Shown in pieces: positions 1 through 6,807 of a stretch of DNA of 64,000 bases. The translations under genes and the position numbers were made by a program. The notes under the pieces were generated by a model, which saw only the letters and a list, made by a program, of their open reading frames with translations, made no database searches and was not told where the DNA came from. Source of the stretch: Elusimicrobia bacterium GWA2_56_46. GTDB lineage: Bacteria; Elusimicrobiota; Elusimicrobia; Elusimicrobiales; UBA9959. The stretch spans positions 1 to 64,000 of the forward strand of contig MGTT01000011.1 in NCBI GenBank assembly GCA_001799575.1, written 5' to 3'. Position 1 is the stretch's first letter, and every line of letters begins with the position of its first letter.

Positions 1-43
1 ATGTTTGCAGAAAAGGAGGCTGAAAAGTTAAACTGAAAATGGT

Positions 44-87
44 GGGTCCGGATTAGTGAGACAATACTGGGTCCCGATTGGTGAGAC
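44..87. repeat. Direct repeat pair, possible insertion-element end
   Basis: Two 19-bp copies lie 25 bp apart, at 44-62 (GGGTCCGGATTAGTGAGAC) and 69-87 (GGGTCCCGATTGGTGAGAC), and differ at two positions. They sit exactly where the HNH gene loses its N-terminal half. Multiple short repeats near an end are typical of IS21-like elements, so this may be the end of an element lying left of the window. That identity is inference. A short frame ending at base 36 could be the tail of the element's last gene. Confidence 0.4.
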
Positions 88-485
88 GCGACAGCCAGCG
101 TCTGCATCAACAGGATTTCAGATACCGGGTTCTTGCAGCATATCACTCTCAATGCGCGATCTGCCGACTGCGCCACGAAGAACTATTAGATGCGGCACAT
201 ATCCTTCCGGATAAGCACCCACACGGCGCACCCATCGTACCCAACGGCCTGGCACTATGCAAACTGCATCATGCAGCTTTTGACCAGAATATTGTCGGGA
301 TCCGGCCGGATTTTAAGGTTGAGATACGCGAAGATGTGTTGAAAGAGAAAGACGGCCCGATGCTGCACCACGGTCTACAGGAATTTAATAACACCAAGAT
401 TCATGTCCCACCAAAGTATCTTTTGCGCCCAAAACAAGAATTCCTCGCAGAACGCTATCAGATGTTCCGTGATTTTCGACCGTAA
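78..485 (+). CDS. HNH endonuclease, C-terminal part (5' truncated)
   Basis: This 135-residue frame contains a complete HNH nuclease fold with zinc cysteines: C26-x2-C29, H41 in DAAHILP, N56 in PNGLALC, C61, and H64-H65. HNH proteins of this type normally have a substrate- or modification-recognition half in front of the nuclease, and the homologues I recall are about twice this length. Here the frame begins at a weak TTG (or the following GTG) inside a direct repeat, with no ribosome-binding site. The gene was therefore probably cut by a mobile-element insertion and may be non-functional. It converges on the SIR2 gene with only 10 bp between the stops. Nuclease family is certain; expression and function are doubtful. 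Confidence 0.7.
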   Translation: MVRRDSQRLHQQDFRYRVLAAYHSQCAICRLRHEELLDAAHILPDKHPHGAPIVPNGLALCKLHHAAFDQNIVGIRPDFKVEIREDVLKEKDGPMLHHGLQEFNNTKIHVPPKYLLRPKQEFLAERYQMFRDFRP

Positions 486-495
486 ACTTTATTTT

Positions 496-1476
496 CTAAG
501 CTATACCAATCTCATGACCATCCAAATTAATTACTTTCTGAAGGAAATCATGGATGCAATGATCTTTAGGAACTTTTTCCAAATCTTTCAATGCCGTAAA
601 CTTCCTTGCAAGATTTTTAACCTGTAAATCCTCTATGCCATGTCGGGTTCCCAATATGTTTTTCTCATACGGTTCAAATCTATCAATTCCAAGTCTAGCT
701 AAATTACTGCGGTGATAGCCAAACCCCAGGAAAAGAATACGTTGGGCACCATGTAAAGATTGATAAGCCCGTTCGAATTCTTGACTTTGCCTCTCTCCTT
801 CATAAAGAATTGTAATCAGATTACCTACAGCCCTCAATTCATCATCACTCTTTACCGCACCATATGCTCGGATATGCCCTCCTCCTTCCCAAGGGAGGTC
901 TCCGAGTTTACCATGCACATGGTTAATATGTAAGGAACAGATCGTCTTAATCACTTTTTCTTCTGCACTCTTCCCATACTTAGACATCAATGCGTCATAG
1001 AGAAAATATTCAAGAGAGCGGTCATAATTAAAGGTAATTATTGATAAATTGTTATCGACAAATTCACCGGATTTTCCGCTAATGGCACGTATTAATTCCG
1101 CATACCAGAAATCCGGTTTATCATATATATAATGCCCCCGCTCCACCCTGTCCTGCAAATCCTCTCTGGAAAAGGCTCTCTCTCTTGCAATAATTGATTG
1201 CGCAATAGCGATCTTGCCAATCTCACGGTAATCAGGACGACATTCAAGAAACTCATCGATAGAGCGGACATTTGAGCGCATGAGGTCGTTTATAAATGCA
1301 GAAATTAATGCTTCCTGAAACCCCATAAATACCAATTGTCTATGGTAATTGGGGTTAATGCGATCTGCTTTTGATAGGCTATGAATTATGTCTTTAACTA
1401 AACCTGGTCCGCTAGGGTACCCATATGGAATACTTGCTCCCGCCCCCAAAACCAGAACAGTGTGAATGTCTATCAT
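496..1476 (-). CDS. SIR2-like domain protein, candidate NAD-consuming defence effector
   Basis: The 326-residue protein has the SIR2 NAD-binding signature GAGAS at 11-15, the catalytic-type N150/D152 in ITFNYD, H188 in HVHGKLG, and a late Rossmann strand, ILFLGFGYHRSN, near 247-258. It belongs to the SIR2_2-like group found as NADase effectors in several anti-phage systems (established for Thoeris ThsA and the DSR proteins). It lacks the zinc-finger module of housekeeping deacetylases. The gene starts 24 bp after the kinase stop, with a clear AGGAG site 9 bp before the ATG, so the two form an operon. Inference: the kinase senses or licenses and this protein depletes NAD. The substrate was not determined from sequence. 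Confidence 0.8.
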   Translation of the reverse strand: MIDIHTVLVLGAGASIPYGYPSGPGLVKDIIHSLSKADRINPNYHRQLVFMGFQEALISAFINDLMRSNVRSIDEFLECRPDYREIGKIAIAQSIIARERAFSREDLQDRVERGHYIYDKPDFWYAELIRAISGKSGEFVDNNLSIITFNYDRSLEYFLYDALMSKYGKSAEEKVIKTICSLHINHVHGKLGDLPWEGGGHIRAYGAVKSDDELRAVGNLITILYEGERQSQEFERAYQSLHGAQRILFLGFGYHRSNLARLGIDRFEPYEKNILGTRHGIEDLQVKNLARKFTALKDLEKVPKDHCIHDFLQKVINLDGHEIGIA

Positions 1477-1500
1477 ACTGTAAAACTCCTCTTACCCAGC

Positions 1501-2817
1501 TTACTTATGTGGCAAATCAGTTTCCCACGCCGGCAATTCATGAGCGTCTTCCGTATTTTCAAAATGAAACAATTGAATATGACCGCAGAAATTACATTTA
1601 TATATCTTAAAACCTGACATTCCTGTTGGACTAATCCCAAAATTATGAGTATCTGTACTGCCTCCATTTACTATTCTTTGACAACTTCCTTCAGTGCAAA
1701 TTATGCATGGTCGTTTAGAATTATTGGCAAGCCTAACATTGCCACTCCTTATTTTTTTAATCATTTTATCCAATTCTGCCAGCAACACGTTTGCAGATTG
1801 AAGGCAATCAGCCTCATTCTCAACGATACATTTTGCAAGCAGTTCATTCACTAATGACATTGCATTGTCATTCGGGAATATTTTTTCCAGGTTGAACTGC
1901 TCTTTCATAAAATACCACAAAGGTATTTTTGTACGCCCAGAAATCATGGCCCACAAAACCTTGCCCAGACTAAACACATCAAATGCGGGCGTCACTTTTT
2001 CGAGTTGCATACCATATGCCCACCCAGGCATCCAATCACGACTACCCACATTTTCATATTTTTCTGAAACACGCGTTTTATCGGTTTCATCCAGCCATAT
2101 TAATCCAAAATCCCCTAAAACTAAGGTATCATCTGCACGAAGATAAACATTCTCCGGTTTAATATCTCGATGAACCATTCCTTTACTATGCAGAACTCCG
2201 ACTGCTTCTACCAATTCTCGAAACCGTTGCAATGAATACTCCACATCACCAGAAAATTTACCTAAATAATTTGAAAGCGGACCTTTGGGAAAATATTCCA
2301 TTACGAACCACCCATATTTTTCTATCTGCTCATCATATAGTCTAACGATATTTGGGTGAAGCACTTCCTTTAATACCTGCAACTCACTTTTCATTCTCGC
2401 GAGAGCTTTCTTATATTCTGGGGTATTTCTATTTGCATGCAACTCCTTTAATGCCCCCATATGGGCGTAATCGTCATTCTTTGCCTTAGAGATAAGCTCC
2501 CAAAAACTTCGCGCTCCTTTGTAATCACTGATTCGCGATACACTCTTGATTCTATCAACAAGCTGATCGACTAGAGGCCCAAAATACCGCTGATCTTCCA
2601 CTAAACAAACTTTGCCTTGCCCTCCGGCACCAAGTTCTCGTATCCCATACCAGTTATGTCCAAATTGCTTGTCCATGGGGAGGCCAATTGACACCAACTC
2701 TATAGCCGCATCTGCAGCAATGAATTTCCGCCCTTCCTCCTCAGCAACCTCCCGAATTGAGCCGGAATGGAAAATTCCATCAGGGCCAGCCGAAGTTTTA
2801 AGCATTTGAATTTGCAT
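1501..2817 (-). CDS. Serine/threonine protein kinase with N-terminal phage-protein-like module and C-terminal zinc ribbon
   Basis: The protein has 438 residues. Residues ~1-45 (LKTSAGPDGIFHSGS..., ending in FIAADAAIELV) resemble small phage head-region proteins rather than any kinase extension. The kinase domain spans ~57-355: glycine loop G63-x-G65-G66-x-G68, helix-C Glu near E145, catalytic HRDIKPEN at 216-223, DFG at 236-238, and D280 in helix F. About 70 residues are inserted between the glycine loop and helix C, and no typical VAxK lysine is obvious in the expected place. The tail carries CIIC (371-374) and CNFC (408-411), a zinc ribbon. It is first gene of a two-gene operon with the SIR2 protein. 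Active Hanks-type kinase is likely; the sensor role of the flanking modules is inference. Confidence 0.85.
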   Translation of the reverse strand: MQIQMLKTSAGPDGIFHSGSIREVAEEEGRKFIAADAAIELVSIGLPMDKQFGHNWYGIRELGAGGQGKVCLVEDQRYFGPLVDQLVDRIKSVSRISDYKGARSFWELISKAKNDDYAHMGALKELHANRNTPEYKKALARMKSELQVLKEVLHPNIVRLYDEQIEKYGWFVMEYFPKGPLSNYLGKFSGDVEYSLQRFRELVEAVGVLHSKGMVHRDIKPENVYLRADDTLVLGDFGLIWLDETDKTRVSEKYENVGSRDWMPGWAYGMQLEKVTPAFDVFSLGKVLWAMISGRTKIPLWYFMKEQFNLEKIFPNDNAMSLVNELLAKCIVENEADCLQSANVLLAELDKMIKKIRSGNVRLANNSKRPCIICTEGSCQRIVNGGSTDTHNFGISPTGMSGFKIYKCNFCGHIQLFHFENTEDAHELPAWETDLPHK

Positions 2818-2849
2818 AGATATCCCCAGTTTTATATTCGATTATTGAT

Positions 2850-3065
2850 TTAGTATCTATATTTCTTAGCAACAGTCCCGGTCAACAATCGGGCCATTTT
2901 ACGTCTTTTAGATTTTACGTCCAGACACCACGCATAGCATTTGACGGCGATCAGTGATTCAAATACACTTTCGCAATTCTTGTTCACAAGCTGGAGACCC
3001 TGACGTAATCTACCGAGCATCTTCTTTGTTCGGATAAGTTCTTTTTTGCCTTGGTATATTCGCAA
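2850..3065 (-). CDS. Small unrecognised basic ORF downstream of DpnI
   Basis: This frame of 71 codons begins at TTG, four bases after the DpnI stop. It is rich in Lys and Arg and contains two Cys close together (AVKCYAWCLDV). I do not recognise it. In a different frame an ATG overlaps the DpnI stop as ATGA but reads only 28 codons before a stop, so a frameshifted or decayed coupled gene is possible. Nothing else explains the 250 bp between the kinase start and the DpnI stop. Confidence 0.25.
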   Translation of the reverse strand: MRIYQGKKELIRTKKMLGRLRQGLQLVNKNCESVFESLIAVKCYAWCLDVKSKRRKMARLLTGTVAKKYRY

Positions 3066-3069
3066 ATTT

Positions 3070-3837
3070 TCATATGACCCGATATTTTCCCCTGCCCATG
3101 AATTCCAGATAGCCTTTATCTCTTAAAAGCTGCAATTGCTGACGAATCTTGTCTTTGATATGTTTATTGCCGGGGTGTTTGGATTGCAGCGTCTCTTCAA
3201 AGGCATAGACCTCATCCAGCATGAATTCTTTTTTGGCCAGGCTGTCGACGCAGTTCATCACGTCCAGTATCCAGCCTTTCGCTACAATCTCTTTTTCTTC
3301 CCGCAGGAATAGCGTCTTCTGCCAGGTTTGTAGGATATTTTCTCTGGGCTGTATCTGCTTATCCCTTACATAGAAAATCTTACCCGACTGCGGAATATTT
3401 TGCAAAATAATATTACAACCGACCCACCGAGCCCTTCTGGCGCTTTCCGATAATGGTTTACGCCGTTCGATTATCTCCGGGACAAAAAAATGCTTGGGGA
3501 TGACAAAAAAGTTGGAAACTTCGTAATCCCGAGGACAGTAATTCAGCAGAAAAAAGTTCGGGTTATTGCTGCCTTGCAGTCTTTCTAGCATCGTCGCATA
3601 GGCGCCATCCACTATTTTCCTGCTGAAAACGATTTTAGAGCTTTTTAATTCGTATTCTTCTCTGCACCGCCGGCAATCAAAGTCTAGCACTGGGCTGTTA
3701 TTGTCCGATTTTGCAATCGCATCTCCGCAGGCCGGGCAGAATATTTCCCGCCCTACCCAGGCCTCGGTTAAAACCCGAATCCTTTGCGATGCGCTTTTAT
3801 AACCATCAGCCAGCCGTGGGGCAAACCGAATTTGCAT
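3070..3837 (-). CDS. dpnI: DpnI-family type IIM restriction endonuclease (cleaves methylated GATC)
   Basis: At 255 residues it matches DpnI almost end to end in length and motif order. The PD-(D/E)XK core is D52, E63 and K65 in VLDF...EYELKSSK, each one residue off DpnI's D53/E64/K66. Zinc ligands are C34/C37 and C55/C58. DGAYATM, NNPNFF, RRARWVGCNI and KGRGKYR-like tail segments are conserved, the last being part of the C-terminal winged helix that also reads the methylated site. DpnI cuts only when the GATC adenine is methylated, so it needs no partner methylase, and the host must lack Dam-type methylation. A TAGAAT/TATAAT-like box lies just before the ATG. It is located in the defence island, flanked by small accessory genes. 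Very confident on family. Confidence 0.95.
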   Translation of the reverse strand: MQIRFAPRLADGYKSASQRIRVLTEAWVGREIFCPACGDAIAKSDNNSPVLDFDCRRCREEYELKSSKIVFSRKIVDGAYATMLERLQGSNNPNFFLLNYCPRDYEVSNFFVIPKHFFVPEIIERRKPLSESARRARWVGCNIILQNIPQSGKIFYVRDKQIQPRENILQTWQKTLFLREEKEIVAKGWILDVMNCVDSLAKKEFMLDEVYAFEETLQSKHPGNKHIKDKIRQQLQLLRDKGYLEFMGRGKYRVI

Positions 3838-3882
3838 ATGAATTATATTCTACATATTCCATGATATCCAGCGGCACCCAAT

Positions 3883-4203
3883 TCAACCACTGGAACTACG
3901 GAAAGATTTTTTTAGTAAGGACAAAAACTCGTCGCGACTGAGAGAGGTTGTCGGTTTTCGCACAGTCGGTCGCATTGACACGATTTCATGCCACTCGTGA
4001 TCATCGTCGGTTGGATATTCAAATCCCTGCTCTTCGAATTTATGTTGCAGATCGGGGAGACCGACCTGGGACGGAATAAAATATGTTTTATCGAACAACA
4101 GATGACGGATGTTGCTTAGAGATATAGCCCCTTGCAACACGACGGTGCCGTACTGTTTGTAATTCGACGCGTCTCGATACAAATACTCCATCAATGTGTT
4201 CAT
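3883..4203 (-). CDS. Small conserved protein of unknown function, copy 1
   Basis: The 106-residue protein begins MNTLMEYLYRDASNYKQYG and contains YFIPSQVGLPDLQ followed by TDDDHEWHEI. I recall this pattern (YRDASNYK, FIPxQVGLP, DDHxWHE) from small bacterial proteins of unassigned function. It starts 9 bp after the ORF6N gene, and a near-identical N-terminal 70 residues recurs in the second cassette at 6478-6798. The constant pairing suggests co-transcription and perhaps a joint role. No catalytic motif is evident. Copy 1 looks like the intact version, because its C-terminal half continues the DDHEWHE family pattern. Confidence 0.75.
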   Translation of the reverse strand: MNTLMEYLYRDASNYKQYGTVVLQGAISLSNIRHLLFDKTYFIPSQVGLPDLQHKFEEQGFEYPTDDDHEWHEIVSMRPTVRKPTTSLSRDEFLSLLKKSFRSSSG

Positions 4204-4212
4204 AAGAAGACC

Positions 4213-4842
4213 TTATGGTCGAAAGCCAATGGCCCGCCGCGGCGTTTCCGACTGGTTCATGAGTTCATGAATGGCTTCGAAGATATTTTGTATATGCTTG
4301 TCGTGGATACTACTTTTGTTTTCCAACTCTGCTATCTTCCGCGCCAATTCTTTATGAGTTAAGGCCCACTGGCGCAAACGGATAAACGTCTGGATGATCT
4401 GGATATTGATTTGAATGGCCCGCTCACTCCGGAGCACGCTAGACAGCATAGCCACGCCATATTCAGTAAAGGCGGATGGGCACGTGGACGAATGTTTGAG
4501 CGAATTGAACCGGTCACAATTTGTGACCAGTTCATCGGTCTCTTGGCGGGTCAGGAGGAACATGAACCCTTCAGGGAATCTATTTCGGTTACGCTTCACC
4601 GCCTGGTTCAACACTTTCGTGGGAACCTGGTAAAGCGCGGCCAGATCCCGGTCGACCATAACCTTATGGCCGCGGATCAGAAAAATCTGCCGTTCAATAT
4701 CATTTATCAAAACTAATTCTCGTTTGATCATTTTCATATTTACTCCGCATACAATTGGATGTCGCAATTTGCGATATCCAAATGGCTGAAGCCCAAAAAT
4801 CCTTTCCAAGACTATAATATCCGACACTTTTTGAGATTTCAT
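4213..4842 (-). CDS. ORF6N-domain DNA-binding protein, copy 1
   Basis: The ORF6N/KilA-N-type domain is clear: FLIRGHKVMVDRDLAALY, then VLNQAVKRNRNRFPEGFMF, then AFTEYGVAMLSSVLRS. A short coiled-coil-prone tail ends in RRAIGFRP, shared exactly with copy 2. Such proteins are common in phages and islands and are taken as DNA-binding regulators. The start is uncertain. ATG 4842 lies 6 nt after a -10 box, as in copy 2, and gives 209 residues. Alternatively, ATG 4737 has a good GGAG site and gives 174 residues, the same as copy 2. Relative to copy 2, about 105 bp carrying a palindrome has been added in frame near the 5' end. It is followed after 9 bp by the small unknown protein. Confidence 0.85.
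   Translation of the reverse strand: MKSQKVSDIIVLERIFGLQPFGYRKLRHPIVCGVNMKMIKRELVLINDIERQIFLIRGHKVMVDRDLAALYQVPTKVLNQAVKRNRNRFPEGFMFLLTRQETDELVTNCDRFNSLKHSSTCPSAFTEYGVAMLSSVLRSERAIQINIQIIQTFIRLRQWALTHKELARKIAELENKSSIHDKHIQNIFEAIHELMNQSETPRRAIGFRP
4757..4779. promoter_or_regulatory. Imperfect 23-bp palindrome, candidate ORF6N operator
   Basis: GGATGTCGCAA, one T, then TTGCGATATCC: 10 of 11 arm positions are complementary. It lies just upstream of the internal ATG at 4737 in the segment that copy 2 lacks. Autoregulation by the ORF6N protein is a reasonable inference only. Confidence 0.4.
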
Positions 4843-4848
4843 ACAAAA

Positions 4849-4881
4849 AGTATAGCAGACGATCCCGACAACGTCCTGTCG
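4849..4881 (-). promoter_or_regulatory. Palindrome/-10 promoter element, copy 1 (ORF6N-1)
   Basis: Minus strand: CGACA-N6-TTGTCG-type palindrome at 4866-4881, 11 bp, then TATACT (4849-4854) preceded by CTGC, then ATG 6 nt later. The palindrome takes the place of a -35 box. The same layout, with the same 11-bp gap, occurs at 6358, 7339, 13073 and 17756. Confidence 0.6.
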
Positions 4882-5008
4882 CGATGAAAATGGCCATTTT
4901 CCCCAAAAATTGCCGTTAAATTTCCGATAAAACTTCCCCAATCACAACATGAATGACTAAGTGACTTAGTATATTATGCAGAGCGGCAGTGGTAAATCCC
5001 ATCGTTCT

Positions 5009-5034
5009 TGGAAGGGGACGACGAGATTTGAACT
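5009..5034 (-). other. Possible degraded tRNA 3' end
   Basis: Read on the minus strand this gives AGTTCAAATCTCG followed by TCGTCCCCTTCCA: a T-loop-like TTCAAAT, a 3' T-stem, an acceptor-like stretch and CCA. The 5' T-stem does not pair, and no D-arm or anticodon arm is visible, so this is at most a remnant. tRNA 3' ends are common integration sites of islands, which is why it is noted. Confidence 0.25.
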
Positions 5035-5226
5035 TTGGGGCCGGCGGTCGGTAGGTTTTTTGGTCCCGTTAGTACAACGTTTCCCTCAGGACCTTTTCAC
5101 CGTTTTTGATGCGGTGCCAGAAAAGCGGCCAGGACAGAGAAAAAGCCGGGAAAATATATACTTTTTTTGGGTTTTCAGGAGGGGCTGATTTTGCGCCGGC
5201 AGTAATTCGGGAGCGTCGTAGCCCTC

Positions 5227-5249
5227 AAAAGTGCAACCAGTGGTTGCAC
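5227..5249 (-). terminator. Terminator-like palindrome after the DUF1016 nuclease gene
   Basis: GTGCAACCA and TGGTTGCAC (5231-5249) are perfect 9-bp arms around one base. On the minus strand TTTT follows. It lies 47 bp past the stop of the nuclease gene. Confidence 0.55.
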
Positions 5250-5295
5250 TATCGATTCACCTTTACTCTAGCACTCCTTTTTCCCTGTACCAACA

Positions 5296-6336
5296 TCACG
5301 TACTCGCACTCCCGCCCCCTAAGCCTTCCTCGATTAATAATGCCGCCTGCTCCGGGGAAGGCAATTGGCCCTTCAGTTCAGCAGGCAGCGCCTTTAAAAC
5401 CCTGTAAGTCGAAACTCCTATGGGTTTGCGTGACTCTCGCAAGGAATACTCCACTATGGTGCGCCGCTTGCTCTTGCAGATAACTATGCCTATGGACGGA
5501 TTTTCGTCCGGGGTTTTAACCAGTGAATCCAACGCGGCCAGGTAGAATTGCATTTTGCCTATGTATTCCGGCATGAACTCGCCGACTTTAAGCTCGACCG
5601 CCACGAGGCATTTAAGATGCCGATGATAAAGAAGGATGTCTATGAAGTACTCCTGCCCGTCCACCTCAAGCCGGTACTGGCTGCCGGCGAACGTAAAGAC
5701 TCCGCCCATCTCGGTCAAGAACCTGTTAACTTTTGAAATGAGGGCTCGCTCCAGCTCTTTTTCACTATGCTCTTCGCCCAGCTCCATTAGATCAAAAGTG
5801 TATTCGTCCTTTACCGCCAGTTTGGCCTGGCTGCGCACTTTTTCTGGTACGGTAGAGTCGAAGTTGGTCTGATTATGGAGATACTTCCGATAAGTGCAAG
5901 CATCGATATTAAGGATGAGCACTGCCTTAGTCCAGCCATACTTGCGCGTGGCTCGCAGGTAATACTCCCGTTCCGTATCATCGGAGCACCTGTCAAGAAT
6001 TATAATGTTCTGGCTCCAGCCTATTTCTGCAACCATTGGCTGCAGTTTTTGATTTTTACCGTAGTGAATGTGGAATTTACGCATATTCCAGATGTTCCGA
6101 GCAGAAAAACCCTGCACACCAGGGAACTCCAGACGCAGATCAGCTGCAAGACGTTCTACGACAGATCTTCCCCATGTATTGCCCGCTTGGCGCTCGATTA
6201 TCATACGCCCTATATCCCAATACAGAGTTACTAATTCCGTGTTAGCGGCCTTAAGCGCCGCGTATTGCGCCGCACGCACACGCTGCTTGATATCCGCCAG
6301 CAATGTGCCATAACCGGGAACAATTTCTTTAGGCAT
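5296..6336 (-). CDS. DUF1016 (YhcG-type) PD-(D/E)XK nuclease
   Basis: The 346-residue protein has an N-terminal DUF1016 domain (~15-160: TLYWDIGRMI, WGRSVVERLAADL, FSARNIWNMRKF) that recurs in YhcG-like proteins. The C-terminal PD-(D/E)XK nuclease domain carries D233 in FIDILLYHR and E248-x-K250 in AVELKVGEF, then QFYLAALD. Both halves are full length for the family. Members occur in defence and mobile regions; their biological substrate is not settled. Start chosen at ATG 6336, with AGGGGGAG 4 bp upstream, 21 nt after the -10 box of a palindrome promoter element. It ends in a hairpin-type terminator. Confidence 0.9.
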   Translation of the reverse strand: MPKEIVPGYGTLLADIKQRVRAAQYAALKAANTELVTLYWDIGRMIIERQAGNTWGRSVVERLAADLRLEFPGVQGFSARNIWNMRKFHIHYGKNQKLQPMVAEIGWSQNIIILDRCSDDTEREYYLRATRKYGWTKAVLILNIDACTYRKYLHNQTNFDSTVPEKVRSQAKLAVKDEYTFDLMELGEEHSEKELERALISKVNRFLTEMGGVFTFAGSQYRLEVDGQEYFIDILLYHRHLKCLVAVELKVGEFMPEYIGKMQFYLAALDSLVKTPDENPSIGIVICKSKRRTIVEYSLRESRKPIGVSTYRVLKALPAELKGQLPSPEQAALLIEEGLGGGSAST

Positions 6337-6357
6337 AACTCCCCCTTTCTTCTAAAT

Positions 6358-6390
6358 AGCATAGCAGGCGACCCCGACAACGTCCTGTCG
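6358..6390 (-). promoter_or_regulatory. Palindrome/-10 promoter element, copy 2 (DUF1016 nuclease)
   Basis: Minus strand: CGACA-N6-TGTCG palindrome (6375-6390), 11 bp, then TATGCT (6358-6363) preceded by CTGC, 21 nt ahead of the nuclease ATG, which has its own Shine-Dalgarno site. Confidence 0.6.
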
Positions 6391-6414
6391 CGATGAAATG
6401 GCTGTTTTTTGCTA

Positions 6415-6453
6415 TTTCGAATCCCGTAGACGTCTGAATCGCGGGATTCGAAA
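6415..6453. terminator. Strong hairpin between the small protein copy 2 and the nuclease promoter
   Basis: Perfect 12-bp arms TTTCGAATCCCG (6415-6426) and CGGGATTCGAAA (6442-6453) surround a 15-nt loop. It follows the stop of the minus-strand small protein gene. There is no long T-run, so it could be a terminator or simply a repeat element. Confidence 0.45.
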
Positions 6454-6460
6454 TTTAGGG

Positions 6461-6490
6461 GTAGGGGACGCTGCTTCCTATCTTCCTAAC
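6461..6490. repeat. 3'-end palindromic repeat, half copy A
   Basis: Bases 6465-6490 (GGGACGCTGCTTCCTATC...) are identical over 26 bp to the reverse complement of 13131-13156 at the end of alaS, and close to 16650-16675 at the end of tilS. The stop codon of the small protein gene (6478-6480) is inside it. Confidence 0.7.
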
Positions 6491-6798
6491 AGGGCTTGGG
6501 CTTGAATCCTGCCTTTAGCCACCAGTTTTGAAATTGCTCCTGAACTCATTTTCAACTCCCGCATCAATTCACTCCCGGAAGATCCCGCATCCTGATCATC
6601 GTCGGTCGGATATTCAAAGCCCTGCTCTTGAAATTTATGCTGTAAATCGGGAAGACCGACCTGGGACGGGATAAAATATGTTTTATCGAACAATAAATGG
6701 CGGATGCTGCTTAGAGATATAACCCCCTGCAACACGACGCGGCCATGCTGCTTATAATTTGACGCATCTCGATAGAGATATTCCAGCAATGTGTTCAT
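6478..6798 (-). CDS. Small conserved protein, copy 2, with replaced C-terminus
   Basis: Residues 1-70 match copy 1 closely (MNTLLEYLYRDASNYKQHG, LLFDKTYFIPSQVGLPDLQ). After TDDDQ the sequence changes abruptly to a different tail (GSELMRELKMSSGAISKLV) that looks like a helix-turn-helix fragment. The last residues, ending LLGR, and the TAG stop are encoded by a dispersed palindromic repeat. The DDHEWHE part conserved in copy 1 is missing. It follows ORF6N copy 2 by 9 bp with the same AAGGTCT-type spacer as copy 1. Probably a damaged, chimeric duplicate; whether it is still functional is unclear. Confidence 0.65.
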   Translation of the reverse strand: MNTLLEYLYRDASNYKQHGRVVLQGVISLSSIRHLLFDKTYFIPSQVGLPDLQHKFQEQGFEYPTDDDQDAGSSGSELMRELKMSSGAISKLVAKGRIQAQALLGR

Positions 6799-6807
6799 AA
6801 AGAGACC

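Larger units (their letters stand above)
4942..5295. other. Intergenic stretch without a convincing gene
   Basis: No supported coding frame. It holds a perfect 15-bp palindrome ACTAAGT-G-ACTTAGT at 4956-4970 that looks like a regulator site, a tRNA-3'-end-like segment at 5009-5034, and the terminator palindrome of the nuclease gene at 5231-5249. Confidence 0.5.

Noticed and set aside
4976-5188. Small plus-strand frame of 70 codons
   Set aside because: The first part (SWKGTTRFEL) is the typical spurious reading through a tRNA-like 3' end; no ribosome site.
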